Shown here: positions 28,216-37,777 of the stretch, piece by piece
Layout of the letters: every line of letters begins with the position of its first letter
How positions within the stretch are numbered: position 1 is the stretch's first letter
Assembly: GCA_021323655.1 (NCBI GenBank)
Contig: JAJPKO010000037.1
Coordinates: forward strand, 124,001-188,000
Direction of reading: 5' to 3'
Length of the DNA: 64,000 nt
From: Acidobacteriaceae bacterium
GTDB lineage: Bacteria; Acidobacteriota; Terriglobia; Terriglobales; Acidobacteriaceae
Notes under the pieces: generated by a model
What the model saw: the letters and a program-made list of their open reading frames with translations, nothing else
What the model was told of the DNA's origin: nothing
The model's database searches: none
Program-made: the position numbers and the translations under genes

Positions 28216-29819
28216 TGAGGTCACACATTCCGATGAAGTTTTTGCAATACACGTTTTTGCTTGCCTCTGCCGGCCTCTTATCTTTGCTGCCCCAGGCCGT
28301 GACCGCGCAGAACCTCGATCCATCTGCCATTCTGCATCCGGCACCGGACAGCTGGCCTACTTACCACGGGGACTACTCGGGCAGGAGGCATAGCCACCTG
28401 ACGCAGATTACGCCGCAGAATGTTGGAAACCTGACGCTGGCGTGGGCGTTCCAGACGGACCAGAACGCGGCGATCAAGGCCTCTCCCCTGCTGGTGGATG
28501 GGATCCTCTACTTTACTGTTCCGGACAATATCTGGGCGGTAGATGCGCGCTCGGGGCACATGCTGTGGCACTTTAACAAGCCGACGGATGAAGGCGACCA
28601 TATTGGCCAGCGCGGCGTGGCGATGTATAAGGGCTGGCTCTATTTCCTTTCTCCGGATGGTCACCTGACGTCACTGAATGCGAAAGATGGTTCTGTGCGC
28701 TGGACGGTGCAGGTGGCGGATGTGAGCAAGGGATACTGGACGACGATGGCCCCGCTGGTGATTCGCAACCACGTCATCATTGGCGTTTCGGGAGATTTCG
28801 ACAATCTTCCGGGGTATCTGAAGTCCATTGATCCGGAGACGGGTGAAACGCAATGGCAATGGCTGAGCACGCCACCTGCCGGTACTCCTAACAGCACGAC
28901 GGGCGGGATGACGTGGATCACGGGGACGTATGATCCTGATCTGAATCTGCTGTATTGGGGTACGGGGAACCCGACGCCGGTGTTGAACGGGAAGACGCGT
29001 CCGGGCGATGATCTCTACACATGCAGCATTGTTGCGCTCAATCCGGACACGGGCAAGCTGGTGTGGGGATTCTCTGTTTCTCCGCACGACACCCATGACT
29101 GGGATGCGGTGGAGCCGCCAGTGCTGGTGGATGGCGACTTCCATGGCAAGCCGCACAAAATGCTGATGCAGGCTTCGCGCAATGGCTACTTCTTTGTGCT
29201 GGATCGCACGAATGGAAAGAGCCTGCTGACTGCTCCCTTTGGCCCGGTGAACTGGGCGCTAGGGGTGGACAAGGATGGGCATCCTATTCCCAACCCGGAG
29301 AAGGAACCTGCGCCGGATGGGCGGCTGATTGCTCCGGATGAAGGCGGACTGACGAATTTCCGCTCACCCAGCTTTGATCCGAAGACGGGCCTGTTTATTG
29401 TGGATGCGCACCCGAGCTGGAGCATCTATTTTGCCAAGCCTGCGGACGGCAACTACGGCTGGGCGGGCGCAGATTATGGGCTGTGGGGCAAAGGCGTGAT
29501 CGAAGCCATTGACTACCAGACGGGAAAGATTCGCTGGACCCATGATGTGGGGCCGGGAGGCTCAGGCGCGGGTGTTCTTACGACTGATTCCGGGCTGACG
29601 TTTACGGGCGATGCCCATGGCAATGTGCTGGCGCTGGACACGCGGACCGGCAAGACATTGTGGCACGCCGGAGCGGGTGCGCCAATGTACAGCTCGCCGA
29701 TTTCTTATGAACTGGATGGACGACAGTATGTAATCACCAGTAGCGGTGGCGTGCTTTTTGCCTGGGCGTTGCCAGAGCATCTACAGGAAAGCGGGAAAAA
29801 AGCCGCCGGGAGACGATGA
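28212..29819 (+). CDS. PQQ-dependent dehydrogenase (methanol/ethanol dehydrogenase-like)
   Basis: 'WPTYHGDYSGRRHSHLTQITPQNVGNLTLAWAFQTD', 'SPHDTHDWDAVEPPVL', 'GPGGSGAGVLTTDSGLTFTGDAHGNVLALDTRTGKTLWH'; starts 4 nt inside the cytochrome gene. Confidence 0.9.
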   Translation: MMRSHIPMKFLQYTFLLASAGLLSLLPQAVTAQNLDPSAILHPAPDSWPTYHGDYSGRRHSHLTQITPQNVGNLTLAWAFQTDQNAAIKASPLLVDGILYFTVPDNIWAVDARSGHMLWHFNKPTDEGDHIGQRGVAMYKGWLYFLSPDGHLTSLNAKDGSVRWTVQVADVSKGYWTTMAPLVIRNHVIIGVSGDFDNLPGYLKSIDPETGETQWQWLSTPPAGTPNSTTGGMTWITGTYDPDLNLLYWGTGNPTPVLNGKTRPGDDLYTCSIVALNPDTGKLVWGFSVSPHDTHDWDAVEPPVLVDGDFHGKPHKMLMQASRNGYFFVLDRTNGKSLLTAPFGPVNWALGVDKDGHPIPNPEKEPAPDGRLIAPDEGGLTNFRSPSFDPKTGLFIVDAHPSWSIYFAKPADGNYGWAGADYGLWGKGVIEAIDYQTGKIRWTHDVGPGGSGAGVLTTDSGLTFTGDAHGNVLALDTRTGKTLWHAGAGAPMYSSPISYELDGRQYVITSSGGVLFAWALPEHLQESGKKAAGRR

Positions 29820-29878
29820 ATCGAGTATCTGATTTCTCATGCGCCCTCAGAAAAAGGTGAAACTCGACCTCTGATTTC

Positions 29879-30103
29879 TCAACTTATTTCTGAACGCAGA
29901 GCGTGAAGCTGGCGCTTTTGCGTGCGAAAGGGACGCGGGAGCGATTCCTGCTTGAGAGCGCGGACTGCCCGCAGCGCGCCAAGGGTCACCGTGTCATTGT
30001 GTACGGAGATAAGGATGCCTTTTACTTTTAGGTGCTCCTTCAGGAAATCAAGCACCAGTTTGTAAGCCTTGTCCTGTAAACCCCGGCTGTCCATCCGAAC
30101 CAA
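29879..30103 (-). pseudogene. C-terminal remnant of a periplasmic sugar-binding/LacI-type protein
   Basis: 'RMDSRGLQDKAYKLVLDFLKEHLKVKGILISVHNDTVTLGALRAVRALKQE' resembles the C-terminal lobe of ribose-binding/LacI proteins; an in-frame stop lies just upstream and no N-terminal domain is present. Confidence 0.5.
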
Positions 30104-30146
30104 GTGTGCTCTGCCAGCCCCTTACACAGTCAGGAGTGCTGGCAGG

Positions 30147-31262
30147 TCACTGATACGGAGCTGTGGCGACCGAAACGAGCGAGTCTGCACAGCCGTAATA
30201 TAAGAACCATTTTCCGTGAAAGAGCACCAGACCTTCTGCAAAGGTGGTTCCGGCAGCATACTGGCCTGTCTTCTCATAGGGAAGCTCTGGCTTCAGGACT
30301 GGAGATTCGGCCTGGGCAAGCAGATGCGAGGGGTCCTTTGCATCAAAGAGTGCCTCACCCGCAGCATAGGCGTTTGGGCCAAGGGCCGGGTCGCCGCCTT
30401 CGGAAGCATTTTTGCCGTTGTAGAGAACAACAATTCCAGCCTGGGTGAGCACAGGCGGAGAACCAGTCTCAGGAAAGCTGCTGTCAAAATGCGCGGGCCG
30501 CGAATGCAGGAGTTCAACAGGATTGCCCTGCTTATCTTCCACTGGAGACCAGTGGACCAGGTCCGGTGAAGTGGCAAGGTGAATGGTTCCTTCGCCCCAG
30601 TACATCCAGTACTTGCCATGGATGCGAGCGGCAATCAGCCGCCCGTTCTGAATTTTTGTGACAATACCGGCAGATTTATATTTGAGGTCGGCGTATTTGC
30701 CTCCTGCTGAGTCCTGAAAGGCTGGCCCGTACTTTGTCCAGTGGAGAAGGTCATGGGAAGTAGCAATTCCCACGGAGTATGTCTTGCGGTTCCACTGCGT
30801 ATAGGTCAGGACATAGGTGCCATCGTCTGACTCAACGATGCGCGGATCTTCCACGCCTCCAGGCCACTCCCGTTCTCGCTGATTATCTTCGGCAGGATAG
30901 AAAACTGGTGCTGGAAGCCGTGTAAAGTGGATACCGTCGCTGCTGGATGCCAGTCCCAGGCGAGAGGTATGCATGCCAATCTGCATTTCGCCTGAGTCGT
31001 CCTCTGCCCGGTACAGCACATATATCTTTCCGTCACGCACAATGGCCGCCGGATTGAAGGTGTGCAGTGCCTCCCAATGCACGGGCGCGTGCCGGATGGG
31101 ATCCTGAAAGACTGACGCAGGATCAGGAGTGATGACCGGATTGCCAACAGAAGGACGGCTAAAAGGACCGATGGCCCAGTTACTCTGTCCGAAAGCACTG
31201 GCGTAAACGTACCCGGCAAGCAAAAGCAGATGCAGTATTTTCATAGGCTTTGTATCCAGCAA
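30147..31262 (-). CDS. secreted glycoside hydrolase/phosphorylase, GH130-like
   Basis: Five-bladed propeller signature: 'HTFNPAAIVRDGKIYVLYRAEDDSG', 'GVEDPRIVESDDGTYVLTYTQWN', 'GIVVLYNGKN'; signal peptide MKILHLLLLAGYVYASAFG. Confidence 0.8.
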   Translation of the reverse strand: MLDTKPMKILHLLLLAGYVYASAFGQSNWAIGPFSRPSVGNPVITPDPASVFQDPIRHAPVHWEALHTFNPAAIVRDGKIYVLYRAEDDSGEMQIGMHTSRLGLASSSDGIHFTRLPAPVFYPAEDNQREREWPGGVEDPRIVESDDGTYVLTYTQWNRKTYSVGIATSHDLLHWTKYGPAFQDSAGGKYADLKYKSAGIVTKIQNGRLIAARIHGKYWMYWGEGTIHLATSPDLVHWSPVEDKQGNPVELLHSRPAHFDSSFPETGSPPVLTQAGIVVLYNGKNASEGGDPALGPNAYAAGEALFDAKDPSHLLAQAESPVLKPELPYEKTGQYAAGTTFAEGLVLFHGKWFLYYGCADSLVSVATAPYQ

Positions 31263-31314
31263 ACCGAGTCAGAATATGTACTACAAATCAGCAGCCAATA
31301 AACACTCTGTATGG

Positions 31315-32304
31315 TTACTTCCCTGCTTCACGCGCCCGCAGCTCGGACACAATCTCCGCCGCAGCCTTGCGCGCGGCATCGCTCTTGTCCGGCGGAAAGC
31401 TGATCGCTCCCACGCGCGCATGTCCGCCGCCACCATAGCGTTCACAGATGGTGGCGAGATTTACCATGTCTTCAGGCTTGGTTTTCGTCCAGGGATTCGA
31501 CCCTACCGCAACTTTTGTGCGGAAAGACGACTTGGAAAGACCGATGGAATAGGTCGCCTGCGGGAAAAGGTAATACGGGATGAATTTGTTGTATCCCTCA
31601 AGCTGATGGTCAGTAATGTCAAAGTAGATAGTGCCGTCTTTATACTCGGCACGCTCACCAATGAGCTTGAGTGCCTGCTGGTGGCGCTCCATGAGCGGAG
31701 GCAGAAGCTCTGCCACAAATGGCTGTTCAAGAACTTCGGCCAGAGGCATCTCGGTCATGAAAGGGATCAAACGCGGCGTGAAGGCCGGGTCCTGCGTAGA
31801 TTCGATAACCAGAGTCAGCTTCATGGCCGGTTCAGCCATCTCGACGGCAGACTTTGGGCTTTCGTAGAGTGCCCCGTCCACAATGTCTGCCCATTTCACC
31901 AACTCGGCCACTGGAGCAGCGTTGAAGCCAAAACGGGTCTGGGCGATATGCGCCAGGAAGCTGGTGCACGAGGTATAGTCCGGGTCATAGAAACGACGAT
32001 CGCCGTACCGCCCATCGGCCATGCCTTTCAGATAATCCTGGTGATCGTCCTGAGTCAGGAAAGCGCTGAGGTGGTGATCAAACCACCAGGTAATTTTGGG
32101 TGAGGCGGAGTATTTGAAATCCACAATGGCGTTCTCATCGCCGATGAAATCGGCTTCGTTAAACAAGGCGCCAGCACGGTGGACCAGTCCGTGATACTCA
32201 TAGCTTGCGGCCGGAGTGATGCACTCCCTGTGAAATCGCGCAAAAAGTGATGCTGAACAAACCCCGTCAAAGCATTTGTCGTGATAAAAGACCCGAACCT
32301 TCAA
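31315..32304 (-). CDS. DHH-family phosphoesterase (DHHA1 domain)
   Basis: 'YHDKCFDGVCSASLFARF', 'WWFDHHLSAF', C-terminal 'RYGGGGHARVGAISFP'. Confidence 0.88.
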   Translation of the reverse strand: MKVRVFYHDKCFDGVCSASLFARFHRECITPAASYEYHGLVHRAGALFNEADFIGDENAIVDFKYSASPKITWWFDHHLSAFLTQDDHQDYLKGMADGRYGDRRFYDPDYTSCTSFLAHIAQTRFGFNAAPVAELVKWADIVDGALYESPKSAVEMAEPAMKLTLVIESTQDPAFTPRLIPFMTEMPLAEVLEQPFVAELLPPLMERHQQALKLIGERAEYKDGTIYFDITDHQLEGYNKFIPYYLFPQATYSIGLSKSSFRTKVAVGSNPWTKTKPEDMVNLATICERYGGGGHARVGAISFPPDKSDAARKAAAEIVSELRAREAGK

Positions 32305-32571
32305 AATGAGAGCGCTCCTGGGCGATAAGAATAAATATCAGGAATCTCTTAGGATTGCTGGCCCAAGGCCAAGTGTCAAGCTGCCTACTGCGCCAGCGGT
32401 TTGCTGATTCCGCGCGAGGGTCAGATCTGCGCGGGAGGTGCACGGTTCTACCTGATGGACGAAGGTAGGTCACGGTTCATCGAAATGGGGGCACGGTTCG
32501 TTACCATGAAGGTGACTCCTGCTATCCAGCAGCGCCGACGGACGTCTAAGGTAGGGTAAACTGAGGCGGTC

Positions 32572-32982
32572 ATGAGCGCATCCATGTACATCGTCGTGGA
32601 AGGTGAAGACCCAGGTTTTGACATCTTTGTAAACGGCCGCGCCCTGGCGCGCAACGAAGATGCTCTGGAAAAGCTCGCCTCCCGCCTGGGCGTCAAGCCG
32701 CTGCTCGATTTCTTTTCTGCCGACGAAAATTCCATGGCGCTTTTGCTGGAAGAAGGCGCAGGCGATCCGGAGTGGGTCAAAACGCTGCCTCCGCCGCAGT
32801 GGTTTTCTCCAGAAGACGGATTGGAAACCATTCGAACCCTGCTTGCTTTTCTAAGATGCAATCCTCTTTCCCTGGGATCTGAAACGGTGCCTGTCGTCAG
32901 CGAGCTGGAGGAATATGAGCGCGTGCTGTGCAAGACATCAGAACGCAGCCTGCGCTGGCAGCTCGCCGTCAGTTGGCGCTGA
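32572..32982 (+). CDS. hypothetical protein
   Basis: 136-aa ORF 'MSASMYIVVEGEDPGFDIFVNGRALARNEDALEKLASRLGVKPLLDFFS'; no functional family assigned. Confidence 0.65.
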   Translation: MSASMYIVVEGEDPGFDIFVNGRALARNEDALEKLASRLGVKPLLDFFSADENSMALLLEEGAGDPEWVKTLPPPQWFSPEDGLETIRTLLAFLRCNPLSLGSETVPVVSELEEYERVLCKTSERSLRWQLAVSWR

Positions 32983-33057
32983 GCGTCTACGTTTCAGCAG
33001 GATGTACCTTCTCTTCATTTCCATTTAGGATGATTGCAGCGACTCCGCTACTTCTTT

Positions 33058-33146
33058 GCCCGGATGGCGAAATCGGCAGACGCAGCGGACTTAAAATCCG
33101 CAGACCCGCGAGGGTTGTGGGGGTTCAAGTCCCCCTCCGGGCACCA
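33058..33146 (+). tRNA. tRNA-Leu (anticodon TAA), CCA encoded
   Basis: GCCCGGA...TCCGGGC acceptor, anticodon stem-loop gcgga-ctTAAaa-tccgc, long variable arm, T-arm gggggTTCAAGTccccc, 3' ACCA. Confidence 0.96.
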
Positions 33147-33167
33147 CACCTTGATGATTTCCACCGG

Positions 33168-34685
33168 TTATCCGTCGGAGGCACCGTCTCGATCTGTCAC
33201 TTCGGTCAGGTCGGCCAGCTTTTGCGCCAATTCCGGAGTGAGCGCGCCTTCAGGGCAGCGCCAGCCCCAGTTGTCCTGCGATTGCGAGGGCGTGTTCATG
33301 CGGGCTTCGGAGCCGAGTTCAAGGATGTCCTGCACAGGAAAGAGGCAAATGTCTGCCACGGAAGTGGCTGCGGCCCGGATCAGAGGCCAGACGACTCCGT
33401 CGGAGACGTCTCCTGCGTAGGTCTTTACAGCGCCCTGCTCCGCGTCCGTTGCGCCATTTTCCCACCAGCCGCGGGTGGTGTCGTTGTCGTGCGTCCCGGT
33501 ATAGACGACAGTGTTATTCAGGAAACGATGCGGCAGGTAATTGTGCGCTCCGCGATTGGAAAAGCCGAATTGCAGGACCCGCATTCCCGGAAAATTGAAC
33601 TGGTTCCGCAGTGATTCCACTTCAGGAGTGATGACGCCCAAGTCTTCAGCAATGAACGGCAGCTCGCCCAGCGCTTCTTTCAACTTTGAAAACAAAGCGG
33701 CGCCGGGTGCCTTCACCCACTCGCCATTCACAGCGGTCTCTTCTTCCGCGGGAATGGACCAGTAAGCCTCGAAGCCGCGGAAGTGGTCCAGACGAATGAA
33801 ATCGTAAAGAGCATGGGCGCGCCGGATCCGGTCTACCCACCAGTCGAAGCCGCGCTGTTCCAGGACGTCCCACCGGTAGAGCGGATTGCCCCATCGCTGG
33901 CCGGTTTTGCTGAAGTAATCCGGCGGTACTCCGGCTACGCGGGAGGGAGACAGGTCCTCCTTCAATTCGAAAATGTCGGGGTGTGTCCATACATCGGCGC
34001 TGTCATAGCTTACAAAGATGGCGACATCGCCAATAAAGCGGATGTCGCGTTCCGCGCAGTATTGGCGCAGTCCGGCCCATTGCTCATCGAACGCAAACTG
34101 GATGATGCGTTCGATGGCCTGTTGCTCTGCATGCTCATGGTCGAAGCGCTCCAGTGCTGCTGCTTCGCGGCGCGCGAATTCCTGCGGCCACGTATTCCAA
34201 CTGGCAAAATCAAACTTGCGGCGCAGCACCGTAAAGCGCGCGTAGTCGGGTAGCCAGGAGTTGTTGACGCCACAATATCCTTCAAACCGCGACCACTGCT
34301 CCTGAAGTTCAGGGGCGTTGTGGTTGTACAGAAAATTCCTGGCGGCTTCCTGCAAAAGCGGAGGCTTTTTCTCTGCTACTTCGTGGAAGCGGACGTTTCC
34401 TGATCTTCCAGGAAGATCCGAGATGCGGGCGCCATCTATCCATCCCCAGTCGGAGAGCTTTTCCAGGCTGATCAGCAGCGGGTTTCCGGCGAAGGCAGAA
34501 AGGGCGGCGTAGGGAGAATTGCCATATCCTGTAGGGCCAAGCGGCAGTACCTGCCAGAGGCGCTGTTTAGCGGCTGCGAGAAAATCAGCGAATTCATATG
34601 CGGCTGGCCCTAAATCGCCAATACCGCCGTAGGAAGGCAGAGATGTAATGTGCAGCAAGAGTCCGGAAGCACGCTCAAAAGACAT
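33168..34685 (-). CDS. malQ: 4-alpha-glucanotransferase
   Basis: 'RASGLLLHITSLPSYGGIGDLGPAAYEFADFLAAAKQRLWQVLPLGPTGYGNSPY', 'FIGDVAIFVSYDSADVW', 'RLDHFRGFEAYWSIPA', 'YTGTHDNDTTRGWW'. Confidence 0.95.
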   Translation of the reverse strand: MSFERASGLLLHITSLPSYGGIGDLGPAAYEFADFLAAAKQRLWQVLPLGPTGYGNSPYAALSAFAGNPLLISLEKLSDWGWIDGARISDLPGRSGNVRFHEVAEKKPPLLQEAARNFLYNHNAPELQEQWSRFEGYCGVNNSWLPDYARFTVLRRKFDFASWNTWPQEFARREAAALERFDHEHAEQQAIERIIQFAFDEQWAGLRQYCAERDIRFIGDVAIFVSYDSADVWTHPDIFELKEDLSPSRVAGVPPDYFSKTGQRWGNPLYRWDVLEQRGFDWWVDRIRRAHALYDFIRLDHFRGFEAYWSIPAEEETAVNGEWVKAPGAALFSKLKEALGELPFIAEDLGVITPEVESLRNQFNFPGMRVLQFGFSNRGAHNYLPHRFLNNTVVYTGTHDNDTTRGWWENGATDAEQGAVKTYAGDVSDGVVWPLIRAAATSVADICLFPVQDILELGSEARMNTPSQSQDNWGWRCPEGALTPELAQKLADLTEVTDRDGASDG

Positions 34686-34707
34686 AAATTTTCCTTTAAA
34701 GAAGAAA

Positions 34708-34745
34708 AAGGCCCGCGATTCGAGAGATTCTCATTCACGGGCCTT
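34708..34745 (-). terminator. intrinsic terminator downstream of the PPIase gene
   Basis: AAGGCCCG...CGGGCCTT stem; T-rich tract follows on the minus strand. Confidence 0.65.
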
Positions 34746-34764
34746 AGTTGCTTTTATTCGTGTT

Positions 34765-36720
34765 TTACGACTGTTGTTGCGCGCGCCGGTTGATGCGGAT
34801 GCGGCCTTCCTTCTGGTACTTCTCCATCAGGCTGGAGAGGAAGACCTCATACATCTGGTCCCGTTGCTGGCTCAACAGCGCATCGCGCGTTGTCTCGAAG
34901 TTCTTCTGCACGTCCTCGGGCGTGGGAAGCTGCTTGTCGAGCAGCTTGGCGACTACGCCGGTGCGCCCTGTGTTGATGACCTTGCTGATCTGACCCGGAT
35001 TGAGGTCAAAGAGCGAAGGCGCTACGGACGCCAGCTGCCCCACATCAGGGACCTGCGCATCGCGTCCGACCAGATCACTGGTTTTCACGGTTGCGCCTAC
35101 TTCCTTAGCGGCCTTCTCGAGGTCATTTTCGGCATGTACCTTGTCTGCAAGCTCATTGGTTTTGCGCGCCAGCAACTGCGGGAGCTGCTCGTCACGGTAG
35201 TCGTCGAGAATGTGCGATTTGTATTCGTCAAATGTTGGTGCGTGTGCAGCCTGAACGTCCTTCACCTGGAAAACTGCATATCCATCGCCGGTAGAGGCCA
35301 CCAGAGGAGCGGCGGCCGGCCTTGCGGAAAATGCGCTGGTCAGCAACTGTGAGCCGTCAGCAAGACCCGGAATCACAGCACTCTGCTCAAGATAATCGGT
35401 GGTGACTACCTGAAGATGATGCGCCTGTGCGGTTTTCTCCAGGCCATTTTTCTGCGCCTCAGCCGCAAGCTGATTGGCGAATGCCTGTCCGGCCTGCGCT
35501 TCCTTCTGACGAGTCAGCAGGGCCAGAATCTCTGGCTTCACTTCGTCGAGCGGACGCGTGTGGGCGGCCTGTTTTTCTTCTGCCTGGATGATGTGATAGC
35601 CATACTTGGTGCGAACCAGATCGGAAGTCTGACCAGGCTGCAAAGAGAATGCGGCCTTGTCGAACTCCGGTACAGTCACGCCGTGCTTGATGAACCCGAG
35701 TTCCCCGCCCTGGTCCTTACTTCCTGGGTCGTCCGAGTATTTCTTTGCCAGTTCAGCAAAGTTCCCCCCGCTGTGCAGTTGCTTCAGGATGTCTTCGGCC
35801 TTCTGCTTTGCGGCGGCATCTGCCCTGGCATCCGCATTGGGGTCAACCTTGATGAGGATGTGCCGTACTTTCACCTGATCATCCACATGGTAGTCGCTCT
35901 GGTGCTGGTTGTAGTACTGCTGCACCTGGGCATCGGTCACCTGCGGAGCGCCGCCAGGCAGATTGGCTGTTGTGAATGCGATGTACTCGATCTTGCGCTT
36001 TTCCGGAACCGCTTTTGCATAGCGCGCGGCATTCTGCTTGAAGAAGGTTTGCAGCTCAGTGTCTGTAGGATTGATCTGTTTGCGCAGGTCGTCGGAGCTC
36101 AGCACAGCGTATTGGAACTTGATTTTCGTTCCCTGCTGCGTGTAGGCCTCGCGTACCTGCTGGTCTGAAACTGTAATGCCGGATGTAACAAACGAGCGCA
36201 GCCGTTGCTCAAGGAGCTCTTTCTTGATTTCGCTCTCAAATTTCTCTCGCGATATGCCGAAGTTTTCAGAAACCAGGCTGGCATAGCGCTCGTCGCCAAT
36301 GTATTGGCCGTTGGGGAAGAGTACCTGTCCCCACATTCCGGTATGGAGAAAATTGCGCAGGTCCTCATCGCTGACCTGAATGCCGAGGCGATGGGCCTCT
36401 TCGAGTTCAATGTGCTGCTGGATCAGTCCCTGTCCTACGCGCTGCATCATGTAGGGCAGCACAAAGTCAGGAAGCTGCTGGCGCTGCATCATGCGCTGCG
36501 CGATCGCCTGCACGTCCTGCATGGGGACCTGGTCCCCGGAACCGAAGAAGCGGCCCCAGATGCCGCCTCCGCGAATGGTGGCGTACGTGTCAGATCCGGT
36601 GCTGGTGTCACTGAAAATGCCTGGGACAAGTGTAATCACCATCGTGATGCAGGCAACGGCGATGATGACAATGAAAATCCATTTGACGATGCGGCTGTCT
36701 TTCTGAAGAAAACGAATCAT
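34765..36720 (-). CDS. peptidylprolyl isomerase, SurA/PpiD-type, N-terminal TM
   Basis: TM 'WIFIVIIAVACITMVITLVP'; parvulin domain 'VRHILIKVDPNADARADAAAKQKAEDILKQLHSGGNFAELAKKYSDDPGSKDQGGELGFIKHGVTVPEFDKAAFSL'. Confidence 0.92.
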   Translation of the reverse strand: MIRFLQKDSRIVKWIFIVIIAVACITMVITLVPGIFSDTSTGSDTYATIRGGGIWGRFFGSGDQVPMQDVQAIAQRMMQRQQLPDFVLPYMMQRVGQGLIQQHIELEEAHRLGIQVSDEDLRNFLHTGMWGQVLFPNGQYIGDERYASLVSENFGISREKFESEIKKELLEQRLRSFVTSGITVSDQQVREAYTQQGTKIKFQYAVLSSDDLRKQINPTDTELQTFFKQNAARYAKAVPEKRKIEYIAFTTANLPGGAPQVTDAQVQQYYNQHQSDYHVDDQVKVRHILIKVDPNADARADAAAKQKAEDILKQLHSGGNFAELAKKYSDDPGSKDQGGELGFIKHGVTVPEFDKAAFSLQPGQTSDLVRTKYGYHIIQAEEKQAAHTRPLDEVKPEILALLTRQKEAQAGQAFANQLAAEAQKNGLEKTAQAHHLQVVTTDYLEQSAVIPGLADGSQLLTSAFSARPAAAPLVASTGDGYAVFQVKDVQAAHAPTFDEYKSHILDDYRDEQLPQLLARKTNELADKVHAENDLEKAAKEVGATVKTSDLVGRDAQVPDVGQLASVAPSLFDLNPGQISKVINTGRTGVVAKLLDKQLPTPEDVQKNFETTRDALLSQQRDQMYEVFLSSLMEKYQKEGRIRINRRAQQQS

Positions 36721-36783
36721 GAATGGTTATGGCCTTCTGGATGTGGGCGTGAATATCTAATTATAAATCAGTACGGAAGGTCC

Positions 36784-37662
36784 TCAGCTGGAGGCGAGGG
36801 TGAGCACGGTGATTTCCGGCGGGCAGTTCAGGCGGAAAGGCACGCCTACGCTCCCGATTCCGCGATTAACATAGAGCTGCATAGGCCCGACCTGAAATTG
36901 CCCTGCCAGGTATTGCTTTCCCAGCGGCGGCAGGTAGACTGGCGGAACAAAAGGAATGCGGACCTGGCCCCCATGCGTGTGCCCGGACAGCATGAGCTGG
37001 TAGCCGTGCTTTGCCGCCTCAGGAGCGACATCCGGTTCATGCGCCAGCAGGATTACGGGTTCGCCGTCGGCCTGCGCTGTCCTGGGGAAGGCATTTGCGA
37101 AATCAGGCCGGGGCGTGCCCTCAAGTGCGTCGGTCACACCCGCCAGCCAGAAGCGCTTGCCTTCCTGCTCAATGGGAAGAGACGCATTGGCAAGTACTGG
37201 TATGCCGTGTGAAGTCAGTGCATCCGTCGCCGCGCCCTGGTCTACCACGCAGTCGTGGTTTCCCAGGATCGCATACCGCGCCGGACACTTGATGCGCGTC
37301 AGCAGTTCGCCGCATTTGTAGGCCCATGGGATGGAGCGTTGCCGCGCAATGGGTCCATAGCTAACAAAATCACCTGTCAGGACTACCATGTCAGGTTTAA
37401 GCGCGTTTACCTCGTGCAGAACAAGCTTGAGGAAGGACGGCTCGGTAAATTCCATCAGATGAATGTCGGAAATCTGGACGATCTGAAAGCCGTTGAAGAC
37501 TTCGGGTAATCCAGAAAGGACGACCCGCCGCCGGACGACGTCAATTTCATGCCGTGCAATCTCGCCGGCATAGAGACCAAATCCAGCCATGGTTGCGGCG
37601 GAAAGGCCCAGAAACTGGCGGCGAGTAACGACGGGCTTCTTCTCCAACGTGGCTACGCCCAT
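36784..37662 (-). CDS. metallophosphoesterase
   Basis: 'IVQISDIHLMEFTEP', 'MVVLTGDFVSYG', 'AILGNHDCVVD', 'MLSGHTHGGQVRIP'. Confidence 0.92.
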   Translation of the reverse strand: MGVATLEKKPVVTRRQFLGLSAATMAGFGLYAGEIARHEIDVVRRRVVLSGLPEVFNGFQIVQISDIHLMEFTEPSFLKLVLHEVNALKPDMVVLTGDFVSYGPIARQRSIPWAYKCGELLTRIKCPARYAILGNHDCVVDQGAATDALTSHGIPVLANASLPIEQEGKRFWLAGVTDALEGTPRPDFANAFPRTAQADGEPVILLAHEPDVAPEAAKHGYQLMLSGHTHGGQVRIPFVPPVYLPPLGKQYLAGQFQVGPMQLYVNRGIGSVGVPFRLNCPPEITVLTLASS

Positions 37663-37717
37663 TTCATCATGATACCGGGATGGTGGGCAAGAATCGAATA
37701 CCCGCACACAGGAAAAA

Positions 37718-37745
37718 GGGCCGCATCCCTGTGCGAATGCGGCCC
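37718..37745. terminator. bidirectional intrinsic terminator
   Basis: GGGCCGCAT-ccctgtgcga-ATGCGGCCC with A-tract before and T-tract after. Confidence 0.75.
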
Positions 37746-37777
37746 CTGTTTTATGAGTGGCTCGTCCAATCTATTTA

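Noticed and set aside
28212-29819. Lanthanide-dependent (XoxF-type) PQQ dehydrogenase
   Set aside because: The residue two after the catalytic Asp in 'HDWDAVEPP' is Val, not the extra Asp of XoxF-type enzymes, so lanthanide use is not supported.
33058-33146. tRNA-Leu as an integration site for a genomic island
   Set aside because: No integrase or direct repeat of the tRNA 3' end seen downstream; flanked by housekeeping genes.
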